A DNA stretch of 29,797 nucleotides from Pseudomonadota bacterium (GTDB lineage: Bacteria; Pseudomonadota; Gammaproteobacteria; Enterobacterales; Enterobacteriaceae): assembly GCA_023454395.1 (NCBI GenBank), contig JAEYFY010000263.1, forward strand, positions 1-29,797, in the 5' to 3' direction. The notes beneath the pieces are model-generated. The model saw only the letters and a list, made by a program, of their open reading frames with translations, was not told the DNA's origin and searched no databases. The position numbers and the translations under genes are program-made. Positions 1 to 8,647 of the stretch are shown piece by piece. The number at the start of each line of letters is the position of its first letter. Position 1 is the first letter of the stretch.

Positions 1-24
1 GCCAAAGTACATTGGAAAGACTGA
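1..24 (+). CDS. caiT: CaiT L-carnitine/gamma-butyrobetaine antiporter, last codons only (partial)
   Basis: Frame 1 from the left edge reads AKVHWKD and then TGA. That matches the remembered end of CaiT, the BCCT-family membrane antiporter that exchanges L-carnitine for gamma-butyrobetaine, and caiT is the gene directly upstream of caiA in enterobacteria. Only seven residues are visible, so the call leans on position and memory. As I recall, the P. mirabilis protein runs about ten residues further. Here positions 25-53 still encode a related tail (IRYTQRMTY) in another frame, so the protein appears to end early, at about the length of E. coli CaiT. Confidence 0.6.
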   Translation, partial: AKVHWKD

Positions 25-65
25 TCCGCTATACGCAAAGAATGACATATTAAGAGGTTATTAAC

Positions 66-1208
66 ATGGATTTTAGATTGAATGATGAGCAGGAACTGTT
101 TGTTGACGGTGTCCGCGAATTAATGGCCAGTGAAAACTGGGAAGCTTATTTCGCCGAGTGTGATCGCGAAAGTAAATACCCAGAGCGTTTTGTCAAAGCC
201 TTAGCGGATATGGAAATAGACAATCTGCTTATTCCTGAAGAGCACGGTGGATTAAATGCAGGTTTTGTCACTGTTGCCGCTATTTGGATGGAGTTAGGTC
301 GTTTAGGTGCGCCAACTTATGTGCTTTATCAATTACCGGGTGGTTTTAACACCGTATTACGTGAAGGCACACAAGAGCAAATCGATAAAATTATGGCGTT
401 CCGCGGTACGGGTAAACAGATGTGGAACTCTGCAATTACAGAGCCAGGCGCGGGTTCAGATGTAGGTAGCTTACAAACGACTTATACCCGTAAAGATGGC
501 AAAGTTTACCTTAATGGTAGCAAATGCTTTATCACCAGTAGTGCATACACCCCTTATGTTGTTGTGATGAGCCGTGATGCAGCATCACCTGACAAACCCG
601 TCTTTACGGAATGGTTTGTGGATATGAGTAAGCCGGGCATCAAAGTCAACAAGTTAGAAAAACTGGGTTTACGCATGGATAGCTGCTGTGAAATCACGTT
701 TGATAACGTAGAGCTTGAAGAAAAAGACATGTTTGGTCGTGAAGGCAACGGCTTTAACCGTGTTAAAGAAGAGTTCGACCATGAACGTTTCTTAGTGGCA
801 CTCACTAACTACGGCACAGCGATGTGTGCCTTTGAAGATGCCGCGCGTTATGCCAATCAACGCGTTCAATTTGGTGAAGCAATTGGTCGTTTCCAATTAA
901 TTCAAGAAAAATTCGCTCATATGGCGATCAAACTCAATTCAATGCGCAACATGTTATATGAAACTGCATGGAAGAGTGACAACAACTTAATCACTTCCGG
1001 TGATGCAGCAATGTGTAAATACTTCTGTGCAAATGCGGCGTTTGAAGTGGTTGATAGTGCAATGCAAGTGCTTGGTGGTGTCGGTATTGCTGGCGAGCAC
1101 CGTATTTCTCGTTTCTGGCGTGACCTTCGTGTTGACCGTGTATCTGGGGGTTCTGACGAAATGCAGATCCTGACATTAGGACGCTCAGTACTTAAACAAT
1201 ATCGCTAA
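66..1208 (+). CDS. caiA: CaiA, crotonobetainyl-CoA reductase (acyl-CoA dehydrogenase fold)
   Basis: This 380-residue protein has the E. coli CaiA length. It is a soluble FAD enzyme of the acyl-CoA dehydrogenase family that reduces crotonobetainyl-CoA to gamma-butyrobetainyl-CoA during anaerobic carnitine respiration, taking electrons through the FixABCX route. The family FAD/substrate signature [10 protein letters not shown] lies at residues 123-132. The C-terminal nucleotide-binding motif, near residues 360-368, reads SGGSDEMQI. The ATG is preceded by AAGAGG at 52-57, a good ribosome binding site. It is the first complete gene of the cai operon here, about 40 bases after the caiT stop. No damage is visible. 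Confidence 0.97.
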   Translation: MDFRLNDEQELFVDGVRELMASENWEAYFAECDRESKYPERFVKALADMEIDNLLIPEEHGGLNAGFVTVAAIWMELGRLGAPTYVLYQLPGGFNTVLREGTQEQIDKIMAFRGTGKQMWNSAITEPGAGSDVGSLQTTYTRKDGKVYLNGSKCFITSSAYTPYVVVMSRDAASPDKPVFTEWFVDMSKPGIKVNKLEKLGLRMDSCCEITFDNVELEEKDMFGREGNGFNRVKEEFDHERFLVALTNYGTAMCAFEDAARYANQRVQFGEAIGRFQLIQEKFAHMAIKLNSMRNMLYETAWKSDNNLITSGDAAMCKYFCANAAFEVVDSAMQVLGGVGIAGEHRISRFWRDLRVDRVSGGSDEMQILTLGRSVLKQYR

Positions 1209-1222
1209 TTAATCACGAATAG

Positions 1223-1250
1223 CTCTCTCATCTACAGGTGAGAGAGTTTT
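1223..1250 (+). terminator. Hairpin plus T4 between caiA and caiB (possible attenuator)
   Basis: A perfect 8-bp stem (CTCTCTCA at 1223-1230, TGAGAGAG at 1239-1246) with an 8-base loop is followed by TTTT. It lies inside the operon and the T run is short, so partial termination or mRNA-end protection of the caiTA segment is more likely than full termination. The structure is seen directly; the role is inferred. Confidence 0.5.
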
Positions 1251-1277
1251 CACTCAGACCACTTACGAGGTGACGCT

Positions 1278-2498
1278 ATGACAGAACATTTACCAATGCC
1301 ACAATTTGGCCCCCTTTCAGGGGTTCGTGTTGTGTTTTCAGGAATTGAAATTGCAGGGCCATTCGCAGGACAAATGTTCGCAGAATGGGGAGCTGAAGTA
1401 ATTTGGATTGAAAACGTTGCATGGGCTGACACCATTCGCGTTCAACCTCACTACCCTCAACTTTCTCGTCGTAATTTACATGCTCTTTCACTCAATATTT
1501 TTAAAGATGAAGGTCGTGATGCATTCCTAAAATTAATGGAAACCACCGATATCTTTATTGAAGCCAGTAAAGGTCCTGCCTTTGCACGTCGTGGTATTAC
1601 CGATGAAGTGTTATGGGAACATAACCCTAAATTGGTTATCGCCCATTTATCTGGCTTTGGCCAATATGGCGATCCGCAATACACCAACTTACCGGCTTAT
1701 AACACGATTGCCCAAGCCTTTAGTGGCTACTTGATCCAAAACGGTGACAAAGATCAGCCAATGCCGGCGTTCCCTTATACCGCAGATTATTTCTCAGGAA
1801 TGACAGCAACCACTTCTGCGTTAGCGGCACTGTATAAAGTTCAACAAACAGGCAAAGGCGAAAGTATTGATATTGCGATGTATGAAGTCATGTTGCGTAT
1901 GGGGCAATACTTCATGATGGATTATTTCAATGGTGGCGAAATCTGCCCTCGTATGACCAAAGGGAAAGATCCGTATTACGCAGGCTGTGGTCTTTACCGT
2001 TGCCAAGATGGCTTTATCGTGATGGAAGTTGTTGGCATTACGCAAATTGAAGAAATTTTCAAAGATATTGGTCTTGCGCATCTTTTAGGTACTCCAGAAG
2101 TACCAGAAGGCACTCAACTTATTCACCGTATTAATTGCCCTCATGGTCAATTATTTGAAGACAAACTCGATGAATGGTTAGCAAAACAACCAATCACTGA
2201 TGTACTAAAACGCCTATCAGAACTCAATATTGCTAGCGCCAAAGTGCTGACTATTCCGGAGCTTGAAGACAATCCGCAATATGTCGCACGCGAATCAATT
2301 ACCCAATGGCAAACCATGAATGGCGAAACCTGCAAAGGGCCAAATGTAATGCCGAAATTCAAAAATAATCCGGGAAAAATCTGGCGTGGCATGCCATCTC
2401 ACGGCATGGACACTGACGCTATCTTGAAAAACATCGGTTATAGCGACGAACAAATCAGGGGGCTGGTCGATAAAGGGCTGGCTAAAATCGTAAAGTAA
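1278..2498 (+). CDS. caiB: CaiB, gamma-butyrobetainyl-CoA:carnitine CoA-transferase
   Basis: This 406-residue class III (formyl-CoA transferase family) CoA-transferase moves CoA from gamma-butyrobetainyl-CoA or crotonobetainyl-CoA to L-carnitine, keeping the pathway running without new ATP. The catalytic aspartate known in E. coli (D169) corresponds to D170 in the stretch [12 protein letters not shown]. The N-terminal [21 protein letters not shown] and the glycine-rich [13 protein letters not shown] near the C terminus are typical. The start has a GAGGTG ribosome binding site just upstream. The protein is one residue longer than the E. coli form at its N terminus and looks intact. Confidence 0.97.
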   Translation: MTEHLPMPQFGPLSGVRVVFSGIEIAGPFAGQMFAEWGAEVIWIENVAWADTIRVQPHYPQLSRRNLHALSLNIFKDEGRDAFLKLMETTDIFIEASKGPAFARRGITDEVLWEHNPKLVIAHLSGFGQYGDPQYTNLPAYNTIAQAFSGYLIQNGDKDQPMPAFPYTADYFSGMTATTSALAALYKVQQTGKGESIDIAMYEVMLRMGQYFMMDYFNGGEICPRMTKGKDPYYAGCGLYRCQDGFIVMEVVGITQIEEIFKDIGLAHLLGTPEVPEGTQLIHRINCPHGQLFEDKLDEWLAKQPITDVLKRLSELNIASAKVLTIPELEDNPQYVARESITQWQTMNGETCKGPNVMPKFKNNPGKIWRGMPSHGMDTDAILKNIGYSDEQIRGLVDKGLAKIVK

Positions 2499-2500
2499 CA

Positions 2501-2550
2501 CCGTAAAATTCAGGCATAGCACGCCTCTAAAATCGTGTCTGAATTCACGG
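2501..2550 (+). repeat. Inverted repeat spanning the caiB-caiC junction
   Basis: CCGTAAAATTCAG (2501-2513) pairs with CTGAATTCACGG (2539-2550) across a 25-base loop, with one bulged base. No T tract follows, so it is not a clean terminator. It could protect mRNA ends or mark a processing site between cistrons. Confidence 0.4.
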
Positions 2551-2573
2551 CAAAAGTATGGGATAACAGTTTA

Positions 2574-4130
2574 ATGGATGTGATTGGCAAACAAAACTTA
2601 CGTCAAATGTGGGATGATTTGGCAGAGGTTTATGGCACAAAAACAGCGCTAATTTTTGAATCCGCACAAGGACAAATGAGACAATTTAGCTACTGTGAAT
2701 TAAATGAAGAGATAAACAGAACCGCAAATCTTTTCCATGCTGGTGGCATAAAAAAAGGCGACCATGTTGCCTTACATCTTGATAACTGCCCTGAATTTTT
2801 CTTTTGCTGGTTTGGGTTGGCAAAAATAGGTGCTGTGATGGTGCCTATTAATGCGCGCTTTATGTACGAAGAAAGCGCATGGATAATCAATCACTGCCAA
2901 GCCCATTACGTCGTTACTCGCGATAATTTCTATCCGATTTACCAACCTATGTTGCAGGATGAACAAAACCCTTTAGCACAGCTATTTTTAATTTCTGAAA
3001 ACACTATCTCTGCTGAAAAAGGCGTTATCGACTTTTTAAAAGAAAAAGCCAAACATCCTGTTACGCTTAATCATCACACACCATTAAGTGTGGATGACAC
3101 TGCTGAAATTCTTTTCACCTCTGGTACCACATCGCAACCTAAAGGTGTGGTTATCACACACTATAACTTACGCTTTGCGGGTTATTACTCATCATGGCAA
3201 AACGCATTACGCGAAGATGATATTTATCTTACTGTTATGCCTGCATTTCATATTGATTGCCAATGTACCGCATCACTGGCTGCATTTTCTGTGGGTGCGA
3301 CTTTTGTCTTGTTAGAAAAATACAGTGCCAGAGCCTTCTGGAAGCAAATTCTCAAGTACCAAGCGACGGTCACTGAATGTATTCCAATGATGATGAGAAC
3401 CTTAATGGCACAGCCCGTTTCATCAGAAGAAAAGCAACACAAATTACGCGAAGTGATGTTCTATCTCAATCTCGCAGATGAAGAGAAAGACGCCTTTATC
3501 GAACGCTTTAATGTGCGATTACTCACCTCTTACGGCATGACAGAAACTATCGTGGGTTTAATTGGTGACAGACCAGGCGATAAACGCCGCTGGCCGTCAA
3601 TTGGTAGACCCGGTTTTTGCTATCAAGCTCAAATCAGAGACAAACAAAACAACGAAGTTCCTAATGGCGTTGTGGGTGAGATTTGCGTAAAAGGCAAACC
3701 CGGAAAAACCTTATTCAAAGAGTATTACAACCGACCGGATGCAACAGCAAAAGCATTAGAGCCTGAAGGTTGGTTACATACTGGTGATTATGGTTACCGA
3801 GACGATGAAGGTTTTTTCTATTTCGTTGATCGCAGTTGCAATATGATCAAACGCGGAGGCGAAAACGTCTCTTGCGTTGAGATTGAAAACATCATTAGTT
3901 CACATCCTAAAATTCAAGATGTGGCGGTTATTGGTGTGCCTGATGATATTCGTGATGAAGCCATTAAAGCGTTTGTGGTGCTCGTTGAAGGTGAAACCTT
4001 GAGTGAAGAAGAATTCTTCCATTTCTGTGAGCAAAATATGGCGAAATTTAAAGTTCCCTCAGCGGTTGAGTTTAAAGAGGGTTTGCCACGTAATTGCTCA
4101 GGAAAAGTGATTAAAAAGCATTTGAAATAA
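2574..4130 (+). CDS. caiC: CaiC, crotonobetaine/carnitine--CoA ligase
   Basis: This 518-residue AMP-forming acyl-CoA synthetase (ANL superfamily) activates crotonobetaine, carnitine or gamma-butyrobetaine with ATP and CoA to prime the pathway. The P-loop-like A3 motif [11 protein letters not shown] is at residues 181-191. SYGMTET is the A5 motif, and the C-terminal catalytic lysine sits in NCSGKVIKK near residue 511. An in-frame GTG at 2535 would add 13 residues, but it has no ribosome binding site, overlaps an inverted repeat, and is absent from remembered homologues that begin MD-IG. The ATG at 2574, with GGGA about 10 bases upstream, is therefore preferred. It follows caiB by 75 bases. Confidence 0.95.
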   Translation: MDVIGKQNLRQMWDDLAEVYGTKTALIFESAQGQMRQFSYCELNEEINRTANLFHAGGIKKGDHVALHLDNCPEFFFCWFGLAKIGAVMVPINARFMYEESAWIINHCQAHYVVTRDNFYPIYQPMLQDEQNPLAQLFLISENTISAEKGVIDFLKEKAKHPVTLNHHTPLSVDDTAEILFTSGTTSQPKGVVITHYNLRFAGYYSSWQNALREDDIYLTVMPAFHIDCQCTASLAAFSVGATFVLLEKYSARAFWKQILKYQATVTECIPMMMRTLMAQPVSSEEKQHKLREVMFYLNLADEEKDAFIERFNVRLLTSYGMTETIVGLIGDRPGDKRRWPSIGRPGFCYQAQIRDKQNNEVPNGVVGEICVKGKPGKTLFKEYYNRPDATAKALEPEGWLHTGDYGYRDDEGFFYFVDRSCNMIKRGGENVSCVEIENIISSHPKIQDVAVIGVPDDIRDEAIKAFVVLVEGETLSEEEFFHFCEQNMAKFKVPSAVEFKEGLPRNCSGKVIKKHLK

Positions 4131-4206
4131 GCCATAGGTCGGTTTAGCCACAAATTAATAACCTCAATCATAAATGCTTATTTTTGATGACGAAAAGGAA
4201 TACAAC

Positions 4207-4992
4207 ATGAGCCAATCATTACACCTAACAACGCGTGGTTCAGTACTTGAAATTGTATTAGATAGACCAAAAGCAAACGCTATTGATGCAAAAACCAGTC
4301 ATGAAATGGGTGAAGTCTTTCTGCGTTTTCGTGATGATCCCAACTTACGCGTTGCCATTATTACGGGCGCGGGCGAACGCTTTTTCTCCGCGGGTTGGGA
4401 TTTAAAAGCCGCGGCAGAAGGCGAAGCCCCTGATGCAGACTTTGGTGCGGGTGGTTTTGCAGGTTTAACTGAATTATTTGATCTTGATAAACCTGTCATT
4501 GCCGCCGTTAACGGCTATGCTTTTGGTGGTGGCTTTGAATTAGCACTCGCTGCCGACATGATGATTTGTTCAGACAATGCTTCTTTTGCTTTACCTGAAG
4601 CACAATTAGGCATTGTCCCTGATAGCGGTGGCGTTCTTCGTTTACCTAAACGTTTACCGCCCGCTATCGTCAACGAAATGCTGATGACAGGTCGTCGTAT
4701 GAATGCTGATGAGGCACTACGTTGGGGTATTGCTAACCGCGTTGTCAGTTCTGCTGAATTAATGGATAGCGCACGCGAACTTGCCGATCAAATCGCGAAT
4801 AGCGCTCCACTGGCTGTGGCGGCTTTAAAAGAGATTTATCGTGCCACTAGCGAGCTTTCTATTGAAGAGGGCTACAAATTAATGCGCAGTGGCGTATTAA
4901 AACATTACCCAAGTGTTTTACATTCAGAAGATGCTACAGAAGGACCTCTAGCCTTTGCTGAAAAGCGCACACCTGAATGGAAAGGACGGTAA
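4207..4992 (+). CDS. caiD: CaiD, carnitinyl-CoA dehydratase
   Basis: This 261-residue crotonase-fold enzyme reversibly dehydrates L-carnitinyl-CoA to crotonobetainyl-CoA. The oxyanion-hole and active-site segments are complete: [12 protein letters not shown] near 61-72, [12 protein letters not shown] at 107-118 and [15 protein letters not shown] at 128-142. The catalytic glutamates fall at residues 111 and 131, as in E. coli CaiD. The frame stays open upstream to 4174, but the ATG at 4207 has AAGGA 7 bases before it and gives the family N terminus and length. It ends in WKGR like the E. coli protein. Confidence 0.96.
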   Translation: MSQSLHLTTRGSVLEIVLDRPKANAIDAKTSHEMGEVFLRFRDDPNLRVAIITGAGERFFSAGWDLKAAAEGEAPDADFGAGGFAGLTELFDLDKPVIAAVNGYAFGGGFELALAADMMICSDNASFALPEAQLGIVPDSGGVLRLPKRLPPAIVNEMLMTGRRMNADEALRWGIANRVVSSAELMDSARELADQIANSAPLAVAALKEIYRATSELSIEEGYKLMRSGVLKHYPSVLHSEDATEGPLAFAEKRTPEWKGR

Positions 4993-4997
4993 TTATC

Positions 4998-5016
4998 CCG
5001 TATTTCGAGAATACGG
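4998..5016 (+). repeat. Intercistronic hairpin caiD-caiE
   Basis: A perfect 7-bp stem (CCGTATT at 4998-5004, AATACGG at 5010-5016) with a 5-base loop, without a T run. It begins six bases after the caiD stop and ends 28 bases before the caiE start, so it may stabilise upstream mRNA or tune caiE expression. It forms part of a pattern of structured junctions in this operon. Confidence 0.4.
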
Positions 5017-5044
5017 CTCGATAATACAACAAAGAGGAAAACTG

Positions 5045-5635
5045 ATGAGTATCTACGCATTTGAAGGTCTTGTTCCTGTGGTTCATCCAACAGCTTATAT
5101 TCATCCATCTGCTGTACTAATTGGTGATGTGATTATTGGCGCTGGCGTTTATATCGGCCCTTTAGCCTCACTAAGAGGTGACTATGGTCGCTTAATTGTT
5201 GAAGCAGGCGCAAACCTTCAAGACGGCTGTATCATGCACGGTTATACCGATATGGACACCATTGTGAGAGAAAACGGACATATTGGGCATGGAGCGATCC
5301 TTCACAGTTGTATTATCGGGCGTGACAGCTTAGTTGGCATGAATAGCGTAATTATGGATGGTGCCGTCATTGGTGAGGAAAGTATTGTTGCCGCCATGAG
5401 CTTTGTAAAAGCGGGCTTTCAAGGACAACCGCGACAAATGTTAATAGGAAGCCCTGCAAAACATGTGCGTGATATTACCGATCAAGATATGGAGTGGAAA
5501 CGGATGAACACCCGTGAATACCAAGATTTAGCGGTACGCTGTCGCAAAAGCTTGGTAGAAACAACACCGTTAACAGCGCCCGAACTTAATCGCCCACGTT
5601 TACGTGGCACAACAGACGTTAAGCCAAAAGGTTAG
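5045..5635 (+). CDS. caiE: CaiE, hexapeptide-repeat carnitine operon protein
   Basis: This 196-residue left-handed beta-helix protein has the E. coli CaiE length and is related to gamma-class carbonic anhydrases. Its exact role is unsettled; E. coli work links it to making or using the CoA-derivative cofactor of CaiB and CaiD. Hexapeptide repeats run from about residue 20 to 125. Candidate metal-binding histidines are H65, H82 and H87, in CIMHG and HIGHGAILH. The ATG at 5045 follows AGAGG at 5033-5037, a good ribosome binding site, and gives the family start MSIYAFEG. The 30-residue upstream extension of the open frame overlaps caiD and is rejected. Confidence 0.94.
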   Translation: MSIYAFEGLVPVVHPTAYIHPSAVLIGDVIIGAGVYIGPLASLRGDYGRLIVEAGANLQDGCIMHGYTDMDTIVRENGHIGHGAILHSCIIGRDSLVGMNSVIMDGAVIGEESIVAAMSFVKAGFQGQPRQMLIGSPAKHVRDITDQDMEWKRMNTREYQDLAVRCRKSLVETTPLTAPELNRPRLRGTTDVKPKG

Positions 5636-5645
5636 TCACAGATGG

Positions 5646-5677
5646 CGACAGGCGTCATTAACGCCTGTCGTATTTAT
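5646..5677 (+). terminator. Terminator after caiE (convergent with caiF)
   Basis: A perfect 10-bp GC-rich stem (CGACAGGCGT at 5646-5655, ACGCCTGTCG at 5661-5670) with a 5-base loop, followed by TATTTATT. It starts 10 bases after the caiE stop and ends about 30 bases short of the caiF stop. It could end transcription from both directions. Confidence 0.8.
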
Positions 5678-5706
5678 TCGATTTGAGTAAAACGCAATTT
5701 CTCAGG

Positions 5707-6099
5707 TTAGCGACGTTGCGATTTTGACAACATCCATTGCCATTTTTGCTCGTGATTTAATCCATGAGGGATCATCGTTGCTAATTTTTCAGGTGAGCTT
5801 TGACTGCTTTTGCCTTGAACATGACCTTTTATGCGAGAATAAAGCTGAGGATCAATATGACTCACTTTGATCATGCGTTGGCATTGACAGCCTCTACCTT
5901 CAAGCTGGTTAGGCACGCTTTTTGTTTCACATTCAATTTCTTTTACATCAGAAAGAATGTAAGAGACGATATTAATCGCATTGCATTGAGGGATATCGAA
6001 TTTCTTCGCAATCTCTTTTGCGCTTACCCAGCGTTCTTGCTCTTGAACCCAATCAGCAATGGACAGATAGAGTGGCTTATTCATGTATTCTTCACACAT
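5707..6099 (-). CDS. caiF: CaiF, transcriptional activator of the carnitine operon
   Basis: This 130-residue protein compares with E. coli CaiF at 131. It activates the divergent cai and fix promoters anaerobically in the presence of carnitine. The N-terminal helix-turn-helix region covers about residues 20-50 (RWVSAKEIAKKFDI). A central Cys-rich GRGCQCQR at 68-75 and the C-terminal QKWQWMLSKSQRR match the remembered family. The start codon has GGAG 8 bases upstream. The gene is convergent with caiE and lies next to it, as in E. coli. The linker around 95-110 is the least conserved part. Confidence 0.93.
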   Translation of the reverse strand: MCEEYMNKPLYLSIADWVQEQERWVSAKEIAKKFDIPQCNAINIVSYILSDVKEIECETKSVPNQLEGRGCQCQRMIKVSHIDPQLYSRIKGHVQGKSSQSSPEKLATMIPHGLNHEQKWQWMLSKSQRR

Positions 6100-6521
6100 A
6101 TTTACTCCAGTATCACAAATAAAGTTTTATTTATCGCTAAATAAAGATAATAACTGAATATGTTAATTATCATTGCACCGCGGAGTATCGGTTTTCCCTG
6201 TTAATTAGGTAAGTTAACTACCCCATCAATATAATATTAGTTTATTTTTAACAACCAAACTCTTTAATTAACACGCCCGTCACAATTTATTATTTTGTTA
6301 TTAAATCCAAAGTAATAACAATTAAACCGAGTAAAAAACAAAAAATTAATAAAATATTAAAATATAAAAAACACTTTAAGTAACTAACAATAATTTATTG
6401 ATATAAAAGCCATTTTTAACAACAAAACAAAAAACAGAATAGATTGTATTAATAATCCATTTATAGACTAACATTATAGTAATAGATCTAAATTTAGATT
6501 GCCAGAAAGGTGGCTTATTAT

Positions 6522-6535
6522 TAGATGTAAATCAA
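6522..6535. promoter_or_regulatory. FNR-like box upstream of caiF
   Basis: TAGATGTAAATCAA matches the FNR consensus TTGAT-N4-ATCAA at nine of ten defined positions. E. coli caiF is known to be FNR-controlled. The box lies about 420 bases from the caiF start, which is far, so it may serve a distal promoter or be chance in AT-rich DNA. Confidence 0.3.
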
Positions 6536-6625
6536 TATTCGTTTATTTTAAGCTATATTAACCTAGTTATTAATACATTAGTAAAAGTGAAGATAAATAT
6601 CGACATATACCGAAATTGATAAATA

Positions 6626-6661
6626 AAGTGCCATATTGCGGTATATAGCGATATAGCACTT
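6626..6661 (-). terminator. Terminator of the FSA aldolase gene
   Basis: AAGTGC-x-ATATTGC pairs with GCGATAT-x-GCACTT (one mismatch and one G-T pair) around an 8-base loop. Read on the minus strand, the stem is followed by a T-rich TTATTTATC. It lies about 20 bases past the aldolase stop. Confidence 0.6.
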
Positions 6662-6682
6662 AATCTTATATTATTAATTTGA

Positions 6683-7345
6683 TTATAAAAAACGACGATC
6701 AAATGCAGTTTGCCAATCGTCAGCAAATCTATTTACTGCATCATCCACTACTGGTGAACGGATAATTGAGTAAGCAAGCTCTATCGGTAATGTCACCGAC
6801 GAAGCCCCGGCTAATAAACAATCAACCACTTGGCGTGGTGTTTTAAAGCTCGCAGCTAGGATTTTTGTGGGTAAATTATGCATGGTAATCAGCGTTTGTA
6901 ACTCTTTTACTACTCTGACTCCATCAGAACCTTGTCTATCCATACGATGAACATAAGGGGCAATATAATCAGCGCCTGCTAATGCTGCCATTAATCCTTG
7001 AGAAACACTATAAATTGCCGTGCCTAATACCAGCATATTTTTCTGTTTTAATTGTTTAATGGCGACTAAACCCGCTTCAGTAACGGGTATTTTAATTACC
7101 GTATTATCTGCGATATTACCAATACGTAAGGCTTCTTCAATCATCGTATCGACATCATTGGCAATGACCTGTGCAAATATACGACCTTTACCCCCCATGG
7201 CAGCTTTTAATTCAGGTAATAGGGTTTCAATATTTTGTGCAGATTTAGCAATAATGGAAGGATTGGTAGTCACACCCGCAATAGGAAGAACTTGAGAGAG
7301 TTTTCTAACTTCTTCAATATCCGCTGTATCTAAATAGATTTCCAT
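6683..7345 (-). CDS. fsa: Fructose-6-phosphate aldolase (FSA, transaldolase-like)
   Basis: At 220 residues it has the length of E. coli FsaA and FsaB. The enzyme is a class I aldolase with the small-transaldolase TIM barrel. It cleaves or forms fructose 6-phosphate from dihydroxyacetone and glyceraldehyde 3-phosphate. Key residues sit at the family positions: D6 in YLDTAD, T26 and N28 in GVTTNPS, Q59 in FAQV, the Schiff-base lysine K85 in VIKIPVT, and Y131 in APYVHR, the tyrosine that separates FSA from true transaldolases. GAGGTG lies before the ATG. It is transcribed alone, with its own terminator. FsaA versus FsaB cannot be settled from sequence alone. Confidence 0.9.
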   Translation of the reverse strand: MEIYLDTADIEEVRKLSQVLPIAGVTTNPSIIAKSAQNIETLLPELKAAMGGKGRIFAQVIANDVDTMIEEALRIGNIADNTVIKIPVTEAGLVAIKQLKQKNMLVLGTAIYSVSQGLMAALAGADYIAPYVHRMDRQGSDGVRVVKELQTLITMHNLPTKILAASFKTPRQVVDCLLAGASSVTLPIELAYSIIRSPVVDDAVNRFADDWQTAFDRRFL

Positions 7346-7445
7346 AATCGCACCTCAATGATGTTGGTTTAAGCTAAATAATTATAGATATAACATAGAA
7401 AATAACATTGTGAGCGGTGGATTTCTAGTCGATTTAATGAAAATA

Positions 7446-7463
7446 GCGCCTATATCAAGGCGC
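7446..7463 (-). terminator. Possible terminator downstream of the LPMO gene
   Basis: A 5-bp GC-only stem GCGCC (7446-7450) / GGCGC (7459-7463) with an 8-base loop. Read on the minus strand it is followed by TATTTTCATT. An A/T-only palindrome lies between it and the LPMO stop at 7526-7546. The stem is short and its distance from the stop is long (about 170 bases), so support is modest. Confidence 0.35.
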
Positions 7464-7525
7464 CATTAATTAAATAACGATAATAAATAGTTATATTTTT
7501 TATTTAATACAAAATATAATCTCTC

Positions 7526-7546
7526 ATCTAAATTTTAAATTTAGAT
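7526..7546. repeat. A/T palindrome ATCTAAATTT-T-AAATTTAGAT
   Basis: A 21-base perfect palindrome (10-base arms, one central base) in the gap between the aldolase and LPMO genes. A shorter version, ATCTAAATTTAGAT, is at 6486-6499 on the other side of the aldolase gene, so two related palindromes flank that gene. It could be a weak minus-strand terminator or a protein site. Confidence 0.4.
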
Positions 7547-7634
7547 TAAGAATTTATTTATACTTTAAAATAAACAGTATTAAAAACAATACTACTATTG
7601 ATATTAAATAATTATTTGCATTAAATTAAATTGA

Positions 7635-8261
7635 TTATTCTTTAAATTCAGCATCAATCACTTGATAAAAAGCATTTTTCGTATCCGCAATATCCCAAAC
7701 CCCTAAAATAACCTGATAACCTGAACGTTCTGGTATATTACAATTTAATTCTACTGTTGCCGTGGGTATTTTACCATTATCAAATCTCTGGCAAAAAGGC
7801 TTTAAATCGAAATCATCTCGGGTAAGCGGTTTATTTACATCCCAATTTTGTTTAGTAATAAAAAACCGCCATGATGCGGTACTGTGTCTCGCAGTTAATG
7901 TCCATTTAAAGGTGTTTTCTCCACTTTTCATTGCGACTTTATGCCAGCGATCAGCACTCTGCTCATTTAATGCAGAAAATGCTTCATTTCCACCACTGGC
8001 AATTTTACCATTTTCAGGTCCACTTTCTGGAAAGCCTTGAGGTCCTTCAACTGATTGAGGCTCATATTCTACAGGACCACAATTTTTATTAAATTTTATA
8101 TTATTACTATTAGGAATTGTAGTTCTACATAACACTGCACGGCTTGGTGGTTTATCAATATAGCCATGTTTTAATGTAACATCCTCTGATGCTGTTGAAA
8201 TAAAACTAGCTGATGATAATAATAATGTTGCAGTAAATACCATAAGTTTATTTTTCTTCAT
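7635..8261 (-). CDS. Secreted AA10 lytic polysaccharide monooxygenase / chitin-binding protein
   Basis: This 208-residue protein closely resembles Serratia CBP21, a copper enzyme that oxidatively cleaves crystalline chitin. Shared blocks include HGYIDKPPSRA (32-42), CGPVEYEPQSVEG (61-73), LTARHSTASWRFFITK (122-137), KPLTRDDFDLKPFC (144-157) and VWDIADTKNAFYQVID (188-203). The histidine brace would be H32 and H126, with axial F198. The protein has no extra chitin-binding module. Residues 1-24 are a signal peptide (KKNK, then a hydrophobic core). The oddity is that a normal cleavage site after STA (residue 24) or TAS would leave SEDVTLK or EDVTLK before H32, whereas LPMOs need His as residue 1. 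GAGGA precedes the ATG. The gene stands alone between the aldolase and Tc genes. Confidence 0.9.
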   Translation of the reverse strand: MKKNKLMVFTATLLLSSASFISTASEDVTLKHGYIDKPPSRAVLCRTTIPNSNNIKFNKNCGPVEYEPQSVEGPQGFPESGPENGKIASGGNEAFSALNEQSADRWHKVAMKSGENTFKWTLTARHSTASWRFFITKQNWDVNKPLTRDDFDLKPFCQRFDNGKIPTATVELNCNIPERSGYQVILGVWDIADTKNAFYQVIDAEFKE

Positions 8262-8303
8262 AATAAATCCTCAATAATTATTAATAAATATTTTTAAATA
8301 TAA

Positions 8304-8318
8304 TGATTGCATCAATCA
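8304..8318. promoter_or_regulatory. Operator-like inverted repeat upstream of the LPMO gene
   Basis: TGATTG-CAT-CAATCA is a perfect 6-base inverted repeat with a 3-base spacer, 43-57 bases upstream of the LPMO start codon, where a repressor or activator could bind. No regulator can be named. Confidence 0.3.
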
Positions 8319-8521
8319 CATTAGATATTAGTCGAAAATAGATAATTGAATATCCATTTATTAAGAACTGTGAGCAATATCGCGATTTAATTTAATATTA
8401 AAACGGAACTAACACTGTTATTTAATATTTATTAAATGACTATCAATAATAAAAATAATAAATTAAATTATTTTTATTACTTTTTATATTTTATTAAAAG
8501 AAATAAAATCATCGATATAAA

Positions 8522-8567
8522 ATAAAAACAACCCAAATAAGACAGAAATACTGTCTCTCTGGGTTGT
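8522..8567 (-). terminator. Rho-independent terminator of the Tc operon
   Basis: Two nested stems: ACAACCCA (8528-8535) with TGGGTTGT (8560-8567), and AGACAG (8540-8545) with CTGTCT (8551-8556), around a 5-base loop. On the minus strand the stem leads into GTTTTTATTT. It lies about 80 bases after the tcC stop and is the obvious end of the 15-kb toxin transcript. Confidence 0.8.
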
Positions 8568-8647
8568 ATATTTTGGGATATGTTTTAACGTGATTACAAT
8601 ATAGCAATATACAGTCGTAATTGATGTCATTCTGTAATTGCGATGTA

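Larger units (their letters stand above)
6100..6682. other. AT-rich gene-free gap between caiF and the FSA aldolase
   Basis: No convincing gene was seen on either strand. The gap must hold the caiF promoter. Visible structure: a perfect palindrome ATCTAAATTTAGAT at 6486-6499, an FNR-like box at 6522-6535, and the hairpin terminator of the aldolase gene at 6626-6661. The rest is low-complexity A/T sequence in which -10 boxes would be guesses. Confidence 0.6.
8262..8647. other. AT-rich gap between tcC and the LPMO gene
   Basis: No gene is visible. The gap should contain the LPMO promoter (minus strand, near 8262-8400) and ends with the large tcC terminator at 8522-8567. An inverted repeat at 8304-8318 is the only operator-like element noticed. 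Much of 8400-8530 is simple A/T sequence. Confidence 0.6.

Noticed and set aside
2535..2573. Longer caiC from a GTG start
   Set aside because: It has no ribosome binding site, overlaps an inverted repeat and is not in remembered homologues.
4174..4206. Longer caiD N terminus
   Set aside because: The ATG at 4207 has AAGGA in the right place and gives the known 261-residue length.
5800..6144. Open frame on + across caiF
   Set aside because: It lies on the opposite strand of a clearly recognised gene and shows no family features.
6100..6682. Sigma-70 promoters and H-NS sites in the AT-rich gaps
   Set aside because: The gaps are so A/T-rich that TATAAT-like strings occur by chance; none stood out with a matching -35.
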